64,000 nucleotides of DNA from Brachyhypopomus gauderio (lineage: Eukaryota > Chordata > Actinopteri > Gymnotiformes > Hypopomidae): the NCBI RefSeq assembly GCF_052324685.1, contig NC_135223.1, positions 3,778,668 through 3,842,667 of the forward strand, written 5' to 3'. Shown here in pieces: positions 1 to 9,763 of this stretch; positions within the stretch are counted from its first letter, which is position 1; each line of letters opens with the position of its first letter. The translations under genes and the position numbers were made by a program. The notes below the pieces were generated by a model. The model did not search any database, was not told the DNA's origin, and was given only the letters and a program-made list of their open reading frames with translations.

Positions 1-987
1 GGTTTGAAGCAATTTTAAGCATTTTCTTTAACGAAGAACTCATTTCAGTTTGACTATATTCTGATGTACTGCTGTGCTTTGGGGCAATTATATGACCGTT
101 ACAATGTAAAGCAGCTTAATTGAATGGCTTTTGCAACTTGAAGCCATTTTTTTTTGGCATTTCTTTAACAGTGTTTACTTGACCAGGCGTTATCATATCA
201 GGGTACCATCTATTGATTATTATTATGCATAATTGTTTTCATTGTACAGTAAGCATAATGAATGCTGGGTTTAAGAAATGGTTACTTAATAGTAATAGAT
301 TTTCTTATTTACATTTTCTTAATTTTTTTTACTATGGTACATGTGTTTTTTTTATTGTACATATCAGGATTCTGGTGGATTCAGGTCAGATGATGCATAA
401 TTTCCTTTTGTGTGATGTCTAAAATGTCTCAGATGACACAGTGAATGGAAAAGGTGAGTCTCGTCAACAGCTTGTGAACAGCCAGGACCTGTCAGGCCAA
501 TATGCCAGTTGGCTTCTGGGATCTGTAGTCATTAAGGACATAGCATACCTAAGCTGTCATACCTAAGCTATCAAACATTAACAGATTTTTTATTAGTTTT
601 TGTTTGTTTGATTTGCTAAAAATAACAAAAGCTCATTACTGGGTTGAATAAGCAAGTTCCTTCAATAGTGATATTCATCTTAGATTAAAAATTTTAAAAA
701 GTACAATAAATTTACAGTTTATTTTTTAATTCCCTCACTATTTACAAGACAATTAGATTTTATGTATTTATGTATGTATAGTGTATGTATGTATTGTCAC
801 TATATGTATGTATAGTAACAATATTGGGGGGATCATAATTTTTATTAGTTTTTGTAAGCTCTGTTCAATCAAACATGCCACTTTAGAGGTCTACTAAAAT
901 ACCAATAACATTCCATTGCCAAAGAAGTTCAAAAACTGCCATGTGGTTGATCCATTTTCACAGAAACACATAATTAAACAGTGTTAT
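1..987. other. AT-rich non-coding DNA, no gene recognised
   Basis: This stretch is AT-rich with homopolymer runs and a TATG-type simple repeat near 765-815. Short open frames are present, but none has recognisable protein features or convincing paired splice sites. It may be intron of the ASIC gene whose last exon lies at 7387-7491, but nothing here proves that. Confidence 0.5.
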
Positions 988-1388
988 ATTATTATTAGGG
1001 GTGGGACGCGATTAAAAAAATTAATCGAATTAATCGGAAGCTTTGTAATTAATTAATCGAAATTAATCGCATTTTAATCGCATTTCAGTATTTAACATGA
1101 GAAATATTAATTTAAGTTTGAATGATGAATGAATCAATGAACATAATCATAAACTTCAACATCTTGTTTATTTTTCCACCAGTCTACTACGAAGACCAAT
1201 ATATGTGTAGTGTGCAGAAAACAGTTCAGAACATTGGAAATTCTGACCAAAAATGTTGTTTAATTTAGGGAGTTTTGCTCAGGATATTGGAAGAATTGAA
1301 GTAAATCAGAAGATGTTTTTTCATACCATTTTAGATGGTAGACTTTCTTTAATTTCCCAGGCCTCTGCCATAGGCATCTTCATAGTGC

Positions 1389-1574
1389 CTAGAAGTGGTC
1401 TTCTGCATGCTCAAAGCAAATGACTGGATCTTCATCATCTATAGATTCATCATCTATAATATGAGCTGTCACACCAAGATCATTCTTGTTGCTAACAGAG
1501 GTCCAGTGATCCCCAGTCAGAGCCACATTTGTGGCACTCTTCACAATAACCTGTTTTAATTCTTTCCTCATCAT
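1389..1574 (-). pseudogene. hAT transposase core fragment
   Basis: A 61-residue open frame carries the motif LTGDHWTSVSNKND followed by LGVTAHIIDDES, the pattern at the start of the RNase H-like core of ZBED/hAT transposases. The frame is only a small part of a transposase of about 600 residues and sits inside the hAT element at 988-2670. Up- and downstream coding sequence is lost or out of frame. No function is expected. Confidence 0.65.
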
Positions 1575-1609
1575 ACAGCTGCTGGATTTTCTTCGACATT
1601 GTCTTTCTG

Positions 1610-1715
1610 GGGTGAGTTTCCCAAAACGTTCTTAGTGCCAAGTACTTCGTCACCTCGTTCTTACGTACGAGGTTAAGAAGTACTTGGCGCTAAGAACGTT
1701 TTGGGAAACTCACCC
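1610..1715. mobile_element. 106-bp foldback (near-perfect palindrome) element, CTG-flanked
   Basis: Two arms of about 48 bp, beginning GGGTGAGTTTCCCAAAACG and its complement, form a near-perfect hairpin with a loop of a few bases. CTG lies directly on both sides (1607-1609 and 1716-1718). A shorter relative with the same arms and the same flanking CTG occurs at 57533-57579. It is inserted within the hAT element. The superfamily is unknown to me; CTG may be a 3-bp target duplication or part of the ends. Confidence 0.7.
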
Positions 1716-2011
1716 CTGGACGGTAGTTCGTAACTTGCATCAGTTGACGCAATTCGCAGCGCTTCTTGTAAGCATTTATCTTCGACCACAGAGAGCGGAC
1801 AACACAAATAATGTGACGCATCATGTATAAACGCGTGCGGAGTCGCGCGCTACGGCCATTCGCGAAAGTTTAATCCAGTCTTAATGGTCCAATGAAGGTC
1901 ATTTAAAAACCAGGACGTTTCCTCACAGGATGTGAATTACGGACGTTTGGTCACCCTATCGTACTAGGAATACATTTAGCAGCTAAGTTATCATTACTGA
2001 CCTGCGCGTTA

Positions 2012-2309
2012 AGCTGGGCGTACACTGTGCGATTTTTGGCCCATTTTCAGCCGATTTTTCACTTGTTTCGGCTCAATCGCGTGTCGTGCATCGTATAGTT
2101 TACACAGGTAAACGAGGAGCGATTCACAACTCCCGATCAGAAATCGCAGCGTCGCAAGAACATCAAACATGTTTGAAATTCAAATCGCTCCTCGTGAGAG
2201 TATCGCACTGTTGAAGCAGCTCCACGAGCCGACTCTCCCTGCGATTTAGTCGTACAGTTTGAGCTGGAGCTGAGTACACGATTTAAAATATCGCAGTGTA
2301 CGCCCAGCT
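2012..2309. mobile_element. 298-bp MITE with TTA target duplication (PIF/Harbinger-like)
   Basis: The ends are inverted repeats starting AGCTGGGCGTACACTG on the left and its complement on the right. TTA is duplicated at 2009-2011 and 2310-2312, a 3-bp TWA-type duplication typical of PIF/Harbinger elements. No open frame of its own is seen. It is inserted in the BED-finger region of the surrounding hAT transposase remnant, just after the residues LNAKHVAAK, so it is younger than that element. Assignment to PIF/Harbinger rests only on the target site. Confidence 0.7.
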
Positions 2310-2312
2310 TTA

Positions 2313-2551
2313 GCCGCAACATGTTTTGCGTTGAGGTGGTAACGAAGGGTGGAAGTGCTCCTGTGATAAGCGAACTCCTTCCTACATAAAGTGTAAATAA
2401 CTCTATTTTTGTTTGTACTTCCATCTGAAAGTTTCTTATATTTAAATTTCCCATCCACCAGCGTAGCCTCTTCAGTCATCTCCATCATGATCATCTTATT
2501 GTGTGTCCATAATCTGTATGCCCGGAACTCGCGCACTGAGAAACATTCCAC
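2313..2551 (-). pseudogene. BED-type zinc finger fragment of hAT transposase
   Basis: The frame reads a BED finger: a Cys, then RKEFAYHRSTSTLRYH and LNAKH, giving the C and the H-x4-H part of the C2H2-type BED pattern. The first metal-binding cysteine is replaced by tyrosine (VIYTLC where CxxC is expected), which one G-to-A change on the coding strand would explain. The frame then runs into the 298-bp MITE. This is a relic, not a host gene. Confidence 0.65.
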
Positions 2552-2769
2552 GGTGCAAAAGTGTCTCGTCCGTTAAATGCGTTAAAATGCGTTAATTTTT
2601 TTAGTGCGTTAATTTTCCTGTAATTAATTAATCGAAATTAACGCGTTAAAGTCCCACCACTAATTATTATATTCTTTTAATTAGCAAAATAGTGCTATTA
2701 GCGCTTGTAGTAACACAGAACACTCACACAAGAACTGACAAAGACGTAGATTAACTCACATACTTAAAT

Positions 2770-3711
2770 CAGGGTTCATACACTTTTTTGATAATTAATT
2801 TCCATGACTTTTCCATGACTTTCAGACAAATTTCAATGACTATACATTCTCTAAACATATGTGTAGACATGAAAAATAAGAAAAAATTCAGGCCAAAATT
2901 CCACAGTATATCATAAATTAATGAAAAGCCACGTGGTTTAATTGAAAAAAATAAACATTTACCGTATTTTCAATATCAATATAAGTCGCAACTACAAAGC
3001 TGGTGAGTCCCCGCTTAACAACGGGTCTGGTTAACGACGGACCAGAGTTACCACCAACTTTTCTTAATTTCGCGCGGAGGTGCAGTGGCAGCACTGTTGA
3101 GTGTTGTGGAGTGTAGTGGAGTGTTGTGTACGATAAACTGAGGCAGCGCGATCGCTCTCTCATGCTGTATGCACAAGAACGTTGTTAGTTTTTTCTATAC
3201 TGTATTAGGGATTAAAGTGTATCTAAATCTAGTCACGCTTAACAACGAAAACTGCTTTACGACGGACATTTCAGTCTCTAACCCCATCGTTAACAATTGG
3301 TTAACCACACTGTGCACATTTTGCACGCGTCCTTGTCTTTCACAAGCCACAGCTTGTATTTGTCCAACTGAAGCAGCCATTGTTTAATCGGCATTTACCA
3401 GCATTACGCTGATTTACATGTCATCAAAGTACAATCTACAGCTCCGCTTGGAGTCCGACGCTAACGCAGTGAACTAATGTGTGAAGTTACGTTAGTGGTC
3501 CGCACAATGAAAAAAAAAATGGCTATATTATATATATTTATTTTTTCTTCTGGTTATCGGAACGACATACATTTATTGTGTCAAAAAAATTTCCATGACT
3601 TTTCCAAAACATTTGAGTATTTTTAGTTTTTCCAAAACTTTTCCAGGCCTGGAAATTGCTATTTTCAAATTCCATAACTTTTCCAGGTTTTTCATGACCG
3701 TATGAACCCTG
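2770..3711. mobile_element. 942-bp non-autonomous DNA element with CAGGGTTCATAC ends
   Basis: The ends CAGGGTTCATAC (2770) and GTATGAACCCTG (ending 3711) are perfect 12-bp inverted repeats. Sub-terminal sequence rich in TTCCATGACTTTTCC is repeated near both ends. TTAAAT flanks both sides (2764-2769 and 3712-3717), so the target duplication looks like 6 bp. Short frames inside resemble nothing I know; a block with CGCTTAACAACG-type repeats (about 3010-3300) may be a further nested element. The superfamily is not settled; hAT-like ends with a 6-bp rather than 8-bp duplication are atypical. Confidence 0.7.
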
Positions 3712-3719
3712 TTAAATAC

Positions 3720-4609
3720 ACAGACACAACCAAGACATGATGTTGATGAGACAAGGAACAGGTGCTATGAATAACACAGATACATACTGGAACACACAGA
3801 AGGACATATATGGACATAGAAGGGCGCAACAACGAACAGACGCACATGCCCGAAGGGAGGAGTCAGGGACTGCACTGTGACATCATGACGTAGTCTCCAA
3901 AATTCTATGTAATTCAATATACTGTACCATTAAAAAGTGATGGTGGCGTTACTGCGCCAGTGCCTTAGCAGACCTTCTGTTAGTCTAAACTTACAATGTA
4001 TTAAATACTCATTAATGTGTTTGCATTAAATGTATTTGCTATAGCCTAGGCAAGCGTCTGATCCTGCTGATAGAGGAGAGCTGAATGGTTACTGTGTGCG
4101 CAGCACTGTCAAATATTGGCCTGGAATAACTCATTATTTACCATCATTCATCACCTATAAAGACATTTTCTCTGAGATGACAGCTGCTCTCTAATCACCT
4201 GCATACAACTTCACCTGCATACAACATACATCTAAATATAAAAATCTCTGAATAATGGATTGTTTGAAATACACTTACTGCTGGTACATAAAAAAAAAAT
4301 ATTACTGTGCATTAAATTTCACAAAAGTCAATCTTGTTTTGGAACAGATCAATTATCATTATCTACCCCACATTGTATAATTTTGAGTTGTCCAGGACTA
4401 GGCTCAGTTCGGTTTCACTTCTGCAAACTCAGAACATGAAGTTCTTGTACTGGTTTTGACCTGATGGGGAGAGAATCCCACCCTGGCACGAGTGGGTGCT
4501 ATGTTTCTGTCACTTGAGTTTTGACATTACCTCAGGCTGAGCTGAGACCGAACCGAGCCCACACCAGGTTTGCTCATCTTCATCTTTCTCATCATCGTAT
4601 GTGTTCCAG
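3720..4609. other. non-coding stretch, no gene recognised
   Basis: No recognisable coding sequence, RNA gene or complete repeat is seen. An exon-like segment with plausible splice sites (4610-4662) follows and is considered under the ASIC tail exons. Confidence 0.4.
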
Positions 4610-4871
4610 GAGTACTCCGAGAATCAAACCAGCCCTGGTGTCACATCTAACCATGTTCCCAGGTAGCAGCACCATTGGCAAACCTGCAATTACACTTCAT
4701 TCTCTTAATCTGTCCCAACACATACTCATTAGCATCTCATTCTTTCATCTTCCTTTTGATTCTTCTTCAGTATATTGTTTTTTTTTTCTTTCTGAAACCA
4801 TAAATGAGTACAGGTAATCTGTCATTTTCTAACATTCTAAGAAACGTTTTTCGAATCCTGTAGCTTTCAAG

Positions 4872-5275
4872 ACGATGATGATGATTTGAACAAGTTCAGG
4901 TAAAATGAATAACTATTAAAAATGGATTAGTTTCTCCCCTTTTTTCAGCAGTCTGTGTCACTGTCTTGGTCCTCTTTCCCAAAAACTACAGCTTATGGAT
5001 GTTTGTGCTAAATAGATTTCTTAAGCAAACATGAAGGAAATAACCTAACAATGATGCCATGTGATGAAATTTTTTGAAACATGCACTAAATGTTACATTT
5101 CAAAACTGCACAATGATCTGCAAATTCAGTTTTATTGACCAAAATTACTACATATCATGGCATCGGAGCTTTTGGGAAATAGACATGTTTGTGACTACAA
5201 CTTTTCCTTTCTTCTTTTTTGAATTTTTTTATTAGATATGAATATGCAGACAAACCCTCCAACATCGAGCATGTG
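4872..5275 (+). other. two possible small exons of the ASIC cytoplasmic tail (tentative)
   Basis: Two short segments, 4872-4899 and 5236-5275, each have an AG before and GT after, and the second has a good pyrimidine tract. Spliced together they stay open as DDDDLNKFR then YEYADKPSNIEHV and end in phase 0, the phase needed to enter the exon at 7387 in the ASIC1-like frame. The second segment holds ADK and an acidic/basic stretch at about the place where ASIC1 has SSADKG before its final conserved tail, which is weak support. A further candidate, 4610-4662, also joins in phase. With so few residues this is inference; they could be chance. Confidence 0.3.
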
Positions 5276-5379
5276 GTGAGGAGACTAACTTGAATTTCTG
5301 TTGTCACAAAGTGTAGAAAAAGATTCAGAGCTTCTTTTAGCGAAATGTATTACCAAAGTAATCCTGATTCCCACACAGC

Positions 5380-5510
5380 AAAATACCCACGGTTAAATTA
5401 ACACCTACAGTGTTTACGTAAATACAGTTGGACACAAATTAATATGGTAAGAGGTCATTAAATACCACGGGTGTTAATTCAGCACTGGAAATTTTACTGT
5501 ATTTCTTTGA
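5380..5510. repeat. possible small MITE with AACAC-rich motifs
   Basis: The block begins CACACAGCAAAATACCCA and contains GTGTTAATTCAGCAC and a TTTTACTGT-type end, resembling a widespread teleost MITE whose ends read as AGCAAAAT. The inverted ends here are too diverged to define exact borders or a target duplication. Confidence 0.3.
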
Positions 5511-7386
5511 TTTGATGAATGAATAGCATTATTAAATTTGCCAATTGTACTTGTGTGTCAAGTGCCAAGGAGTAAGGTGAAATATCTTCAACTGAAAGGA
5601 TCTAAAGCTTTTGTAAACTACGTGTTCACTTGGTGCTTATATGTGTCCACTGGAACTTCACTTGTGCAAATTGGCATCTAGTGTCAACACGCAACATTCA
5701 CAATAGTGGCAAATGAGAAGTTCAGCACATCTACACTGGGGTCACATCTTTCTCACCCTAATGCTTTCACAGCTGAAAACAACAAAGTGTTTCCAACAAT
5801 TTACCTAGAGGCCATGGTGTTTATTTAGTGGTTTCAGTCATTTTACGCTTGAAAGGTCAGAGTTTTAAATTAACATTTTCTAGTGGTGACTGAATTGAGC
5901 TTAAAACACTGAAAGCATAATTACTTACTATGGGTGGACTCAAGGCGCTACTGATGTGTCTCAACTGTAAATGAATATCTATAACCCTTAAAGAAGGTAA
6001 AAAGGTTTTAGTGCTGAAACAGGTTGCTCTAAACTGCAATAACCTATTTGTGTTGGTAAAATACTGAACGGTAATTGTGCTGATTCTTAACTGATGGTCC
6101 TCCAGCATCGTTATATAATACCAGAAGACATGTTTAGTCATGGAATGCCAGTAGTCTTACCTGTTAAACGCAGTACTGGATATCTCATTTGGGTTTACCT
6201 ATGCCAGATGGGTAGCAGTATTTCTTGTATAACAGCTTATTAGATGTTTATTAGATATGAGTATCTGAATCTCATTTCTTCTGATTGTGACAAAAAAAAT
6301 CATTTAAAACTAACTGCAGTCTGCCAGTTTAGCTCAAACATACTGCATTAATGCAAGAAATGATCAGTATGTAAACCCATTTCCAACTCCAAGACCAACT
6401 TGCTGTTCTTACATATTGAATCATGAATCCCTGAATATATGCTGCCTCTTTTGCACCTTAGGTATGGATTGAGTTATTAGTGGGGAATCTTGGGAGTGGG
6501 ATCCATTCTATGCATCTAAATCTGAGCCTGCAAGGCTGCAAAGGGTGGGAATGTCTCCTCTGCACAAGAGGGATCTTATTAAGCAAAGTAATCTTTTGGG
6601 ATCACAGAATCTGCGTGAACTAGGTACTGAAAGAGATTGCCATCCTGAGCCTTGGCAGAGAACGTTGCACTTGCGAATCATGCCCTGTAAACAAACACCC
6701 CACATGTGTCAGAGTGGAAGCAGCAAGCTCCCTATTGGTCCACCCAAGGCATTGGGATGAAGCCAGCATCGAATAGCATCACTAGATGCATTCCTTTGTG
6801 ATGCCATTGCAGGTCTACATAAAATGAGTTTGGACCCAGAAAAAAAGAAATTGTGTTTTTAAAGATGTTTCAATTGAGATGCTTATGTTGGGCCAGATAT
6901 CTACAGTGTGTTGTGATCAGGCTGGCTGTGTATTCTATGAAGGTGTAGTTGATTGGACCGTACTAAAGTCTTAAGTCCAGGACTAAGAAAGAATGTCTTC
7001 TCCCCCCTTCCCTTTCATGCATACTCAACTCCATTCATCACATCTCTTGTACTTGTCTGTCTCCCTCTGATATATAAATATTCATATGGGGCTGGTGGGG
7101 GGGGATCCCAAACTTTATCTGTCATAACATGCATGACCACATGATATTTGTGCAATCTCTGAACCATGCTTTGCCTGTGGACGTTTTCCTTTGTGTGTGT
7201 TTTGTGGTATCTCTGTCAACTCCCTTCACGTCCCCCTGTGAATCTGGTCCAATCCCATTCCCACATCTCTGTGAACTCGCATCCCTCGCACCGCTCATTT
7301 AAATGCGCCTCCTTCCGGCAATGTCATCGACTCATTGCACAACATCTGAACTCCTCTCCCCTCCCCCCCACTCCCTTCTCCTCCAG
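5511..7386. other. non-coding stretch before the ASIC terminal exon
   Basis: No exon could be named. A frame at about 6484-6760 stays open (87 codons, including WDPFYASKSEP) but has no recognisable family and its opposite strand is also open. The immediate upstream sequence of the 7387 exon is a strong C/T tract ending in CTCCAG. Confidence 0.4.
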
Positions 7387-7491
7387 AGCACATGCGACAC
7401 ACTCCGGAGTCACTCGGACAGCCTCAGATTCGCGCCGAACATGCTACCTCGTCACCCGGCTTTAGGCAACTTTGAGGAGTTCGCCTGTTGA
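7387..7491 (+). CDS. acid-sensing ion channel, terminal exon encoding the cytoplasmic C-terminus (partial gene)
   Basis: This is the last coding exon of an ASIC (proton-gated, DEG/ENaC sodium channel). After the strong acceptor CCTTCTCCTCCAG, frame 0 reads STCDTLRSHSDS, then NMLPRHPALGNFEEFAC and a stop. That matches the conserved ASIC1-type tail, from memory CESLRGH...NILPHHPARGTFEDFTC. Frame 1 of the same DNA reads GVTRTASDSRRTCYLVTRL then stops at 7463-7465, closely matching the mammalian ASIC3 tail ending in TCYLVTQL, a PDZ ligand. The channel core (two membrane segments, extracellular domain) is not found in the window and probably lies upstream. By position beside atg9b, abcb8 and cdk5 it corresponds to mammalian ASIC3. 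Which frame is used depends on the upstream exon; the tentative exons at 4872-5275 would select frame 0. Confidence 0.75.
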   Translation, partial: STCDTLRSHSDSLRFAPNMLPRHPALGNFEEFAC

Positions 7492-8968
7492 TGACGCAGG
7501 TGTTGGGCCACGACGAAGATAGTTAGGGTTTGACAGCAACTGTGATGTAAACTCATGTACTCCAACCCACCTGTAAGTTCACACCACTATACATAAAGAA
7601 TAACTGAAATCACTGTTAGTAGATCAATGCCTGAATACAAACGCAGACATCACCATAAGTACAAATAGATTAAAATTCTAAAGACAATTATCAGGTTTTA
7701 TTAGCATAACTCAGTATCATCTTAAAGCCTACTGTTTCATGTTAAAATATTAGTACAATTATCAAAGAGATTTAGAGGGACAGTGTTTTTGTGAAACAGA
7801 TATGAACACCTTGGATTTTATTTGAAGGCTGTCACTGAAAATAAACTAAAGTGTCACACCATCGCACAAAATCCCAGACTGGGTAAACTGGCAGCAAGTT
7901 TAACCTTTGGCCAACAAGTTTTTATGAGTATATGGTATGATGGAAAAGACTCTCACAGTGTTGAAAAGAATGAGGCTGAAATTATTGAAGATGTTTGTCT
8001 GTTTAAATGTATATAAGTGCAATAATATGCATAATGTTTTAGTTAAACAGATGTATTACCCTCCAGTCTGAACTATTAATTGTCAAGAGAAAAGAAATGA
8101 AAAAGAAAACGAGTGAAATTAGAATCTGGTTCAACTCTCTCTCTTAACAGTATTCTACTTTTCATATGCATTGTATTTCTGTTTGTCTCTTTAATTTTAT
8201 TGCCAATATATTTGGGCATTGTCAAACACGTACGACATTTAAAGTTTGTCATACAGACATTTGTGTGAGTAGATTCAGGTTTTAGAGCATCTTCATGTGA
8301 CTATAGTTAGTTCAGTTCAGTTATGGCCCAATTAAGAAACTCCCACATATTAAGCTGCTCAAACCAAACCTGTGAATAAATTTCACTGCTTGTTATAATC
8401 CACGCTTAAGCGAGCTCAGTTCTGTTCAATAATCACCTGTCCCACAGTCTGCTGTCTGCGAGTGAGGGCAGTGCCGATTTACATTTGTGAGGTTTAAAAG
8501 TGACAGGATGTGGACAGTGTTTGATATTCTTGAAGCTCCCATGATGTTCATGTTAAACCACACCAAGCATATATCAAACTTTTCCATTTGTGGTGAAATC
8601 CACATTTACCACAGGAGTCTTCCTCTCTACCCTGCATGCTCATGTCTACACACACAAAAAGCCTGTTTGGTTTGATTGCTTGGTCCGTGCTCAGACCACA
8701 GCAGAGTGAGGGACAGCATCACCAAATGTTCTCAATTTCGCTTCTGCATTGAGCTATACTGTATAATTGTTTTGTTTTATATCAACTATAATGTGATTTC
8801 TAGCACATATATACACATTTTAAAACAGTCAGTGGTGAAGTGTAAATTAACCTATATAATAAACAATATATTTAACCATCTCTTAAAGAAGTGTTTGTCC
8901 CAGTGTCTGTCACTACAGGTAGCAAGTGAAAATACAAAAAGCTCCTCGTGTTGATTTTCCCTTATCAG
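7492..8968. other. ASIC 3' flank, no gene recognised
   Basis: AT-rich sequence between the ASIC stop codon and the retrotransposon LTR; it probably includes the ASIC 3' untranslated region. Small open frames are not supported by any motif. Confidence 0.4.
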
Positions 8969-9743
8969 TGTTACGACCCGGCCTAGGCTACCGGATCGTA
9001 ACAGGTAAAGACGGAGAAATATTTATGATGAAGGAAAATGTGTATTTGTGGCGGGACAATAGGCTTCAGGAGTTGATATGGCTAAAAAAAAATAACAACT
9101 TGGAAACACAACAGAATGGCTAACTTCCTATTTGACAGAAAGAATAAAGAAAATATACAAAAACCTACCCTAACTCCCTAACCTTAAACAGAGGACAAAA
9201 CGGAACAAAAATAGCCTCAACTCCCTACGTCCCAACCACTGAGAAAACCCAAGAAGTGAATATACAGGCTATGTACAGTGTGCTATATACAATAGGCGAC
9301 CAGACTTATATTGAGGGGGGAAACCGTAATCGTAGTCAATGGAGAAGCGTAGATCATAGCCGACACAGAATCCAAAAATACATCAACAAACACTTCCACA
9401 CATACACTCAGAACACCACGAACAAACTGTCTTAACCATACAAAAATCTCAAAATGCGAACCACTCTTAATCTTTCCTTCCTGCCACCCTCCTTGTCTTC
9501 ATTCCCGGGCCGGTTTAAGTAGGGTTGATGACAGCAGGGGCAGCCAACGGGATTGTCGCAAGGTAGTGGTGTGACGCCAGACAGCCAACGAACGTCGACA
9601 CCGTTGCAGCGGAGCGCGATTGGACGCGTTGCCTGGGGAAACAACTCACACACACAACGTGCGGCGCTCACACATAGCGTGCGCTGTGACAGCCCTAGTG
9701 AACTATATAGAAACACTTCTACATCGACCCCAGGGCCGTAACA
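8969..9743 (-). repeat. 3' LTR of the Gmr1-like element (775 bp)
   Basis: On the minus strand the LTR begins TGTTACGGCCCTGGGG at 9743 and ends CCGGGTCGTAACA at 8969, giving the usual TG...CA ends. A purine-rich tract (complement of CCCCCACCCAT, 9744-9754) lies directly upstream, as expected for plus-strand priming. The far end carries a 35-bp imperfect palindrome (8969-9003). Because the 5' LTR is lost, the 5-bp target duplication cannot be confirmed. Confidence 0.75.
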
Positions 9744-9763
9744 CCCCCACCCATAAGAGTGAA

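Larger units (their letters stand above)
988..2670 (-). mobile_element. hAT-superfamily DNA transposon, defective, with 8-bp target duplication
   Basis: The element occupies 996-2662. Its ends are near-identical inverted repeats, TAGGGGTGGGAC on the left and the complement of TAGTGGTGGGAC on the right (11 of 12 match). It is flanked by a perfect 8-bp direct repeat ATTATTAT (988-995 and 2663-2670), the length expected for hAT insertion. The flanks are AT-rich, so some of that match could be chance. On the minus strand it keeps a BED zinc-finger fragment (about 2313-2551) and a transposase-core fragment (1389-1574) typical of ZBED/hAT transposases. Two smaller elements are inserted in it (1610-1715 and 2012-2309), and the coding region is broken, so it is dead. 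Confidence 0.8.

Noticed and set aside
4521-4817. 98-residue plus-strand frame
   Set aside because: No motif over its length; only the sub-segment 4610-4662 has paired splice sites and it is mentioned as tentative.
6484-6760. open frame with WDPFYASKSEP...HKRDLIKQ
   Set aside because: No family match, no good upstream acceptor in frame, and the opposite strand is also open; treated as chance.
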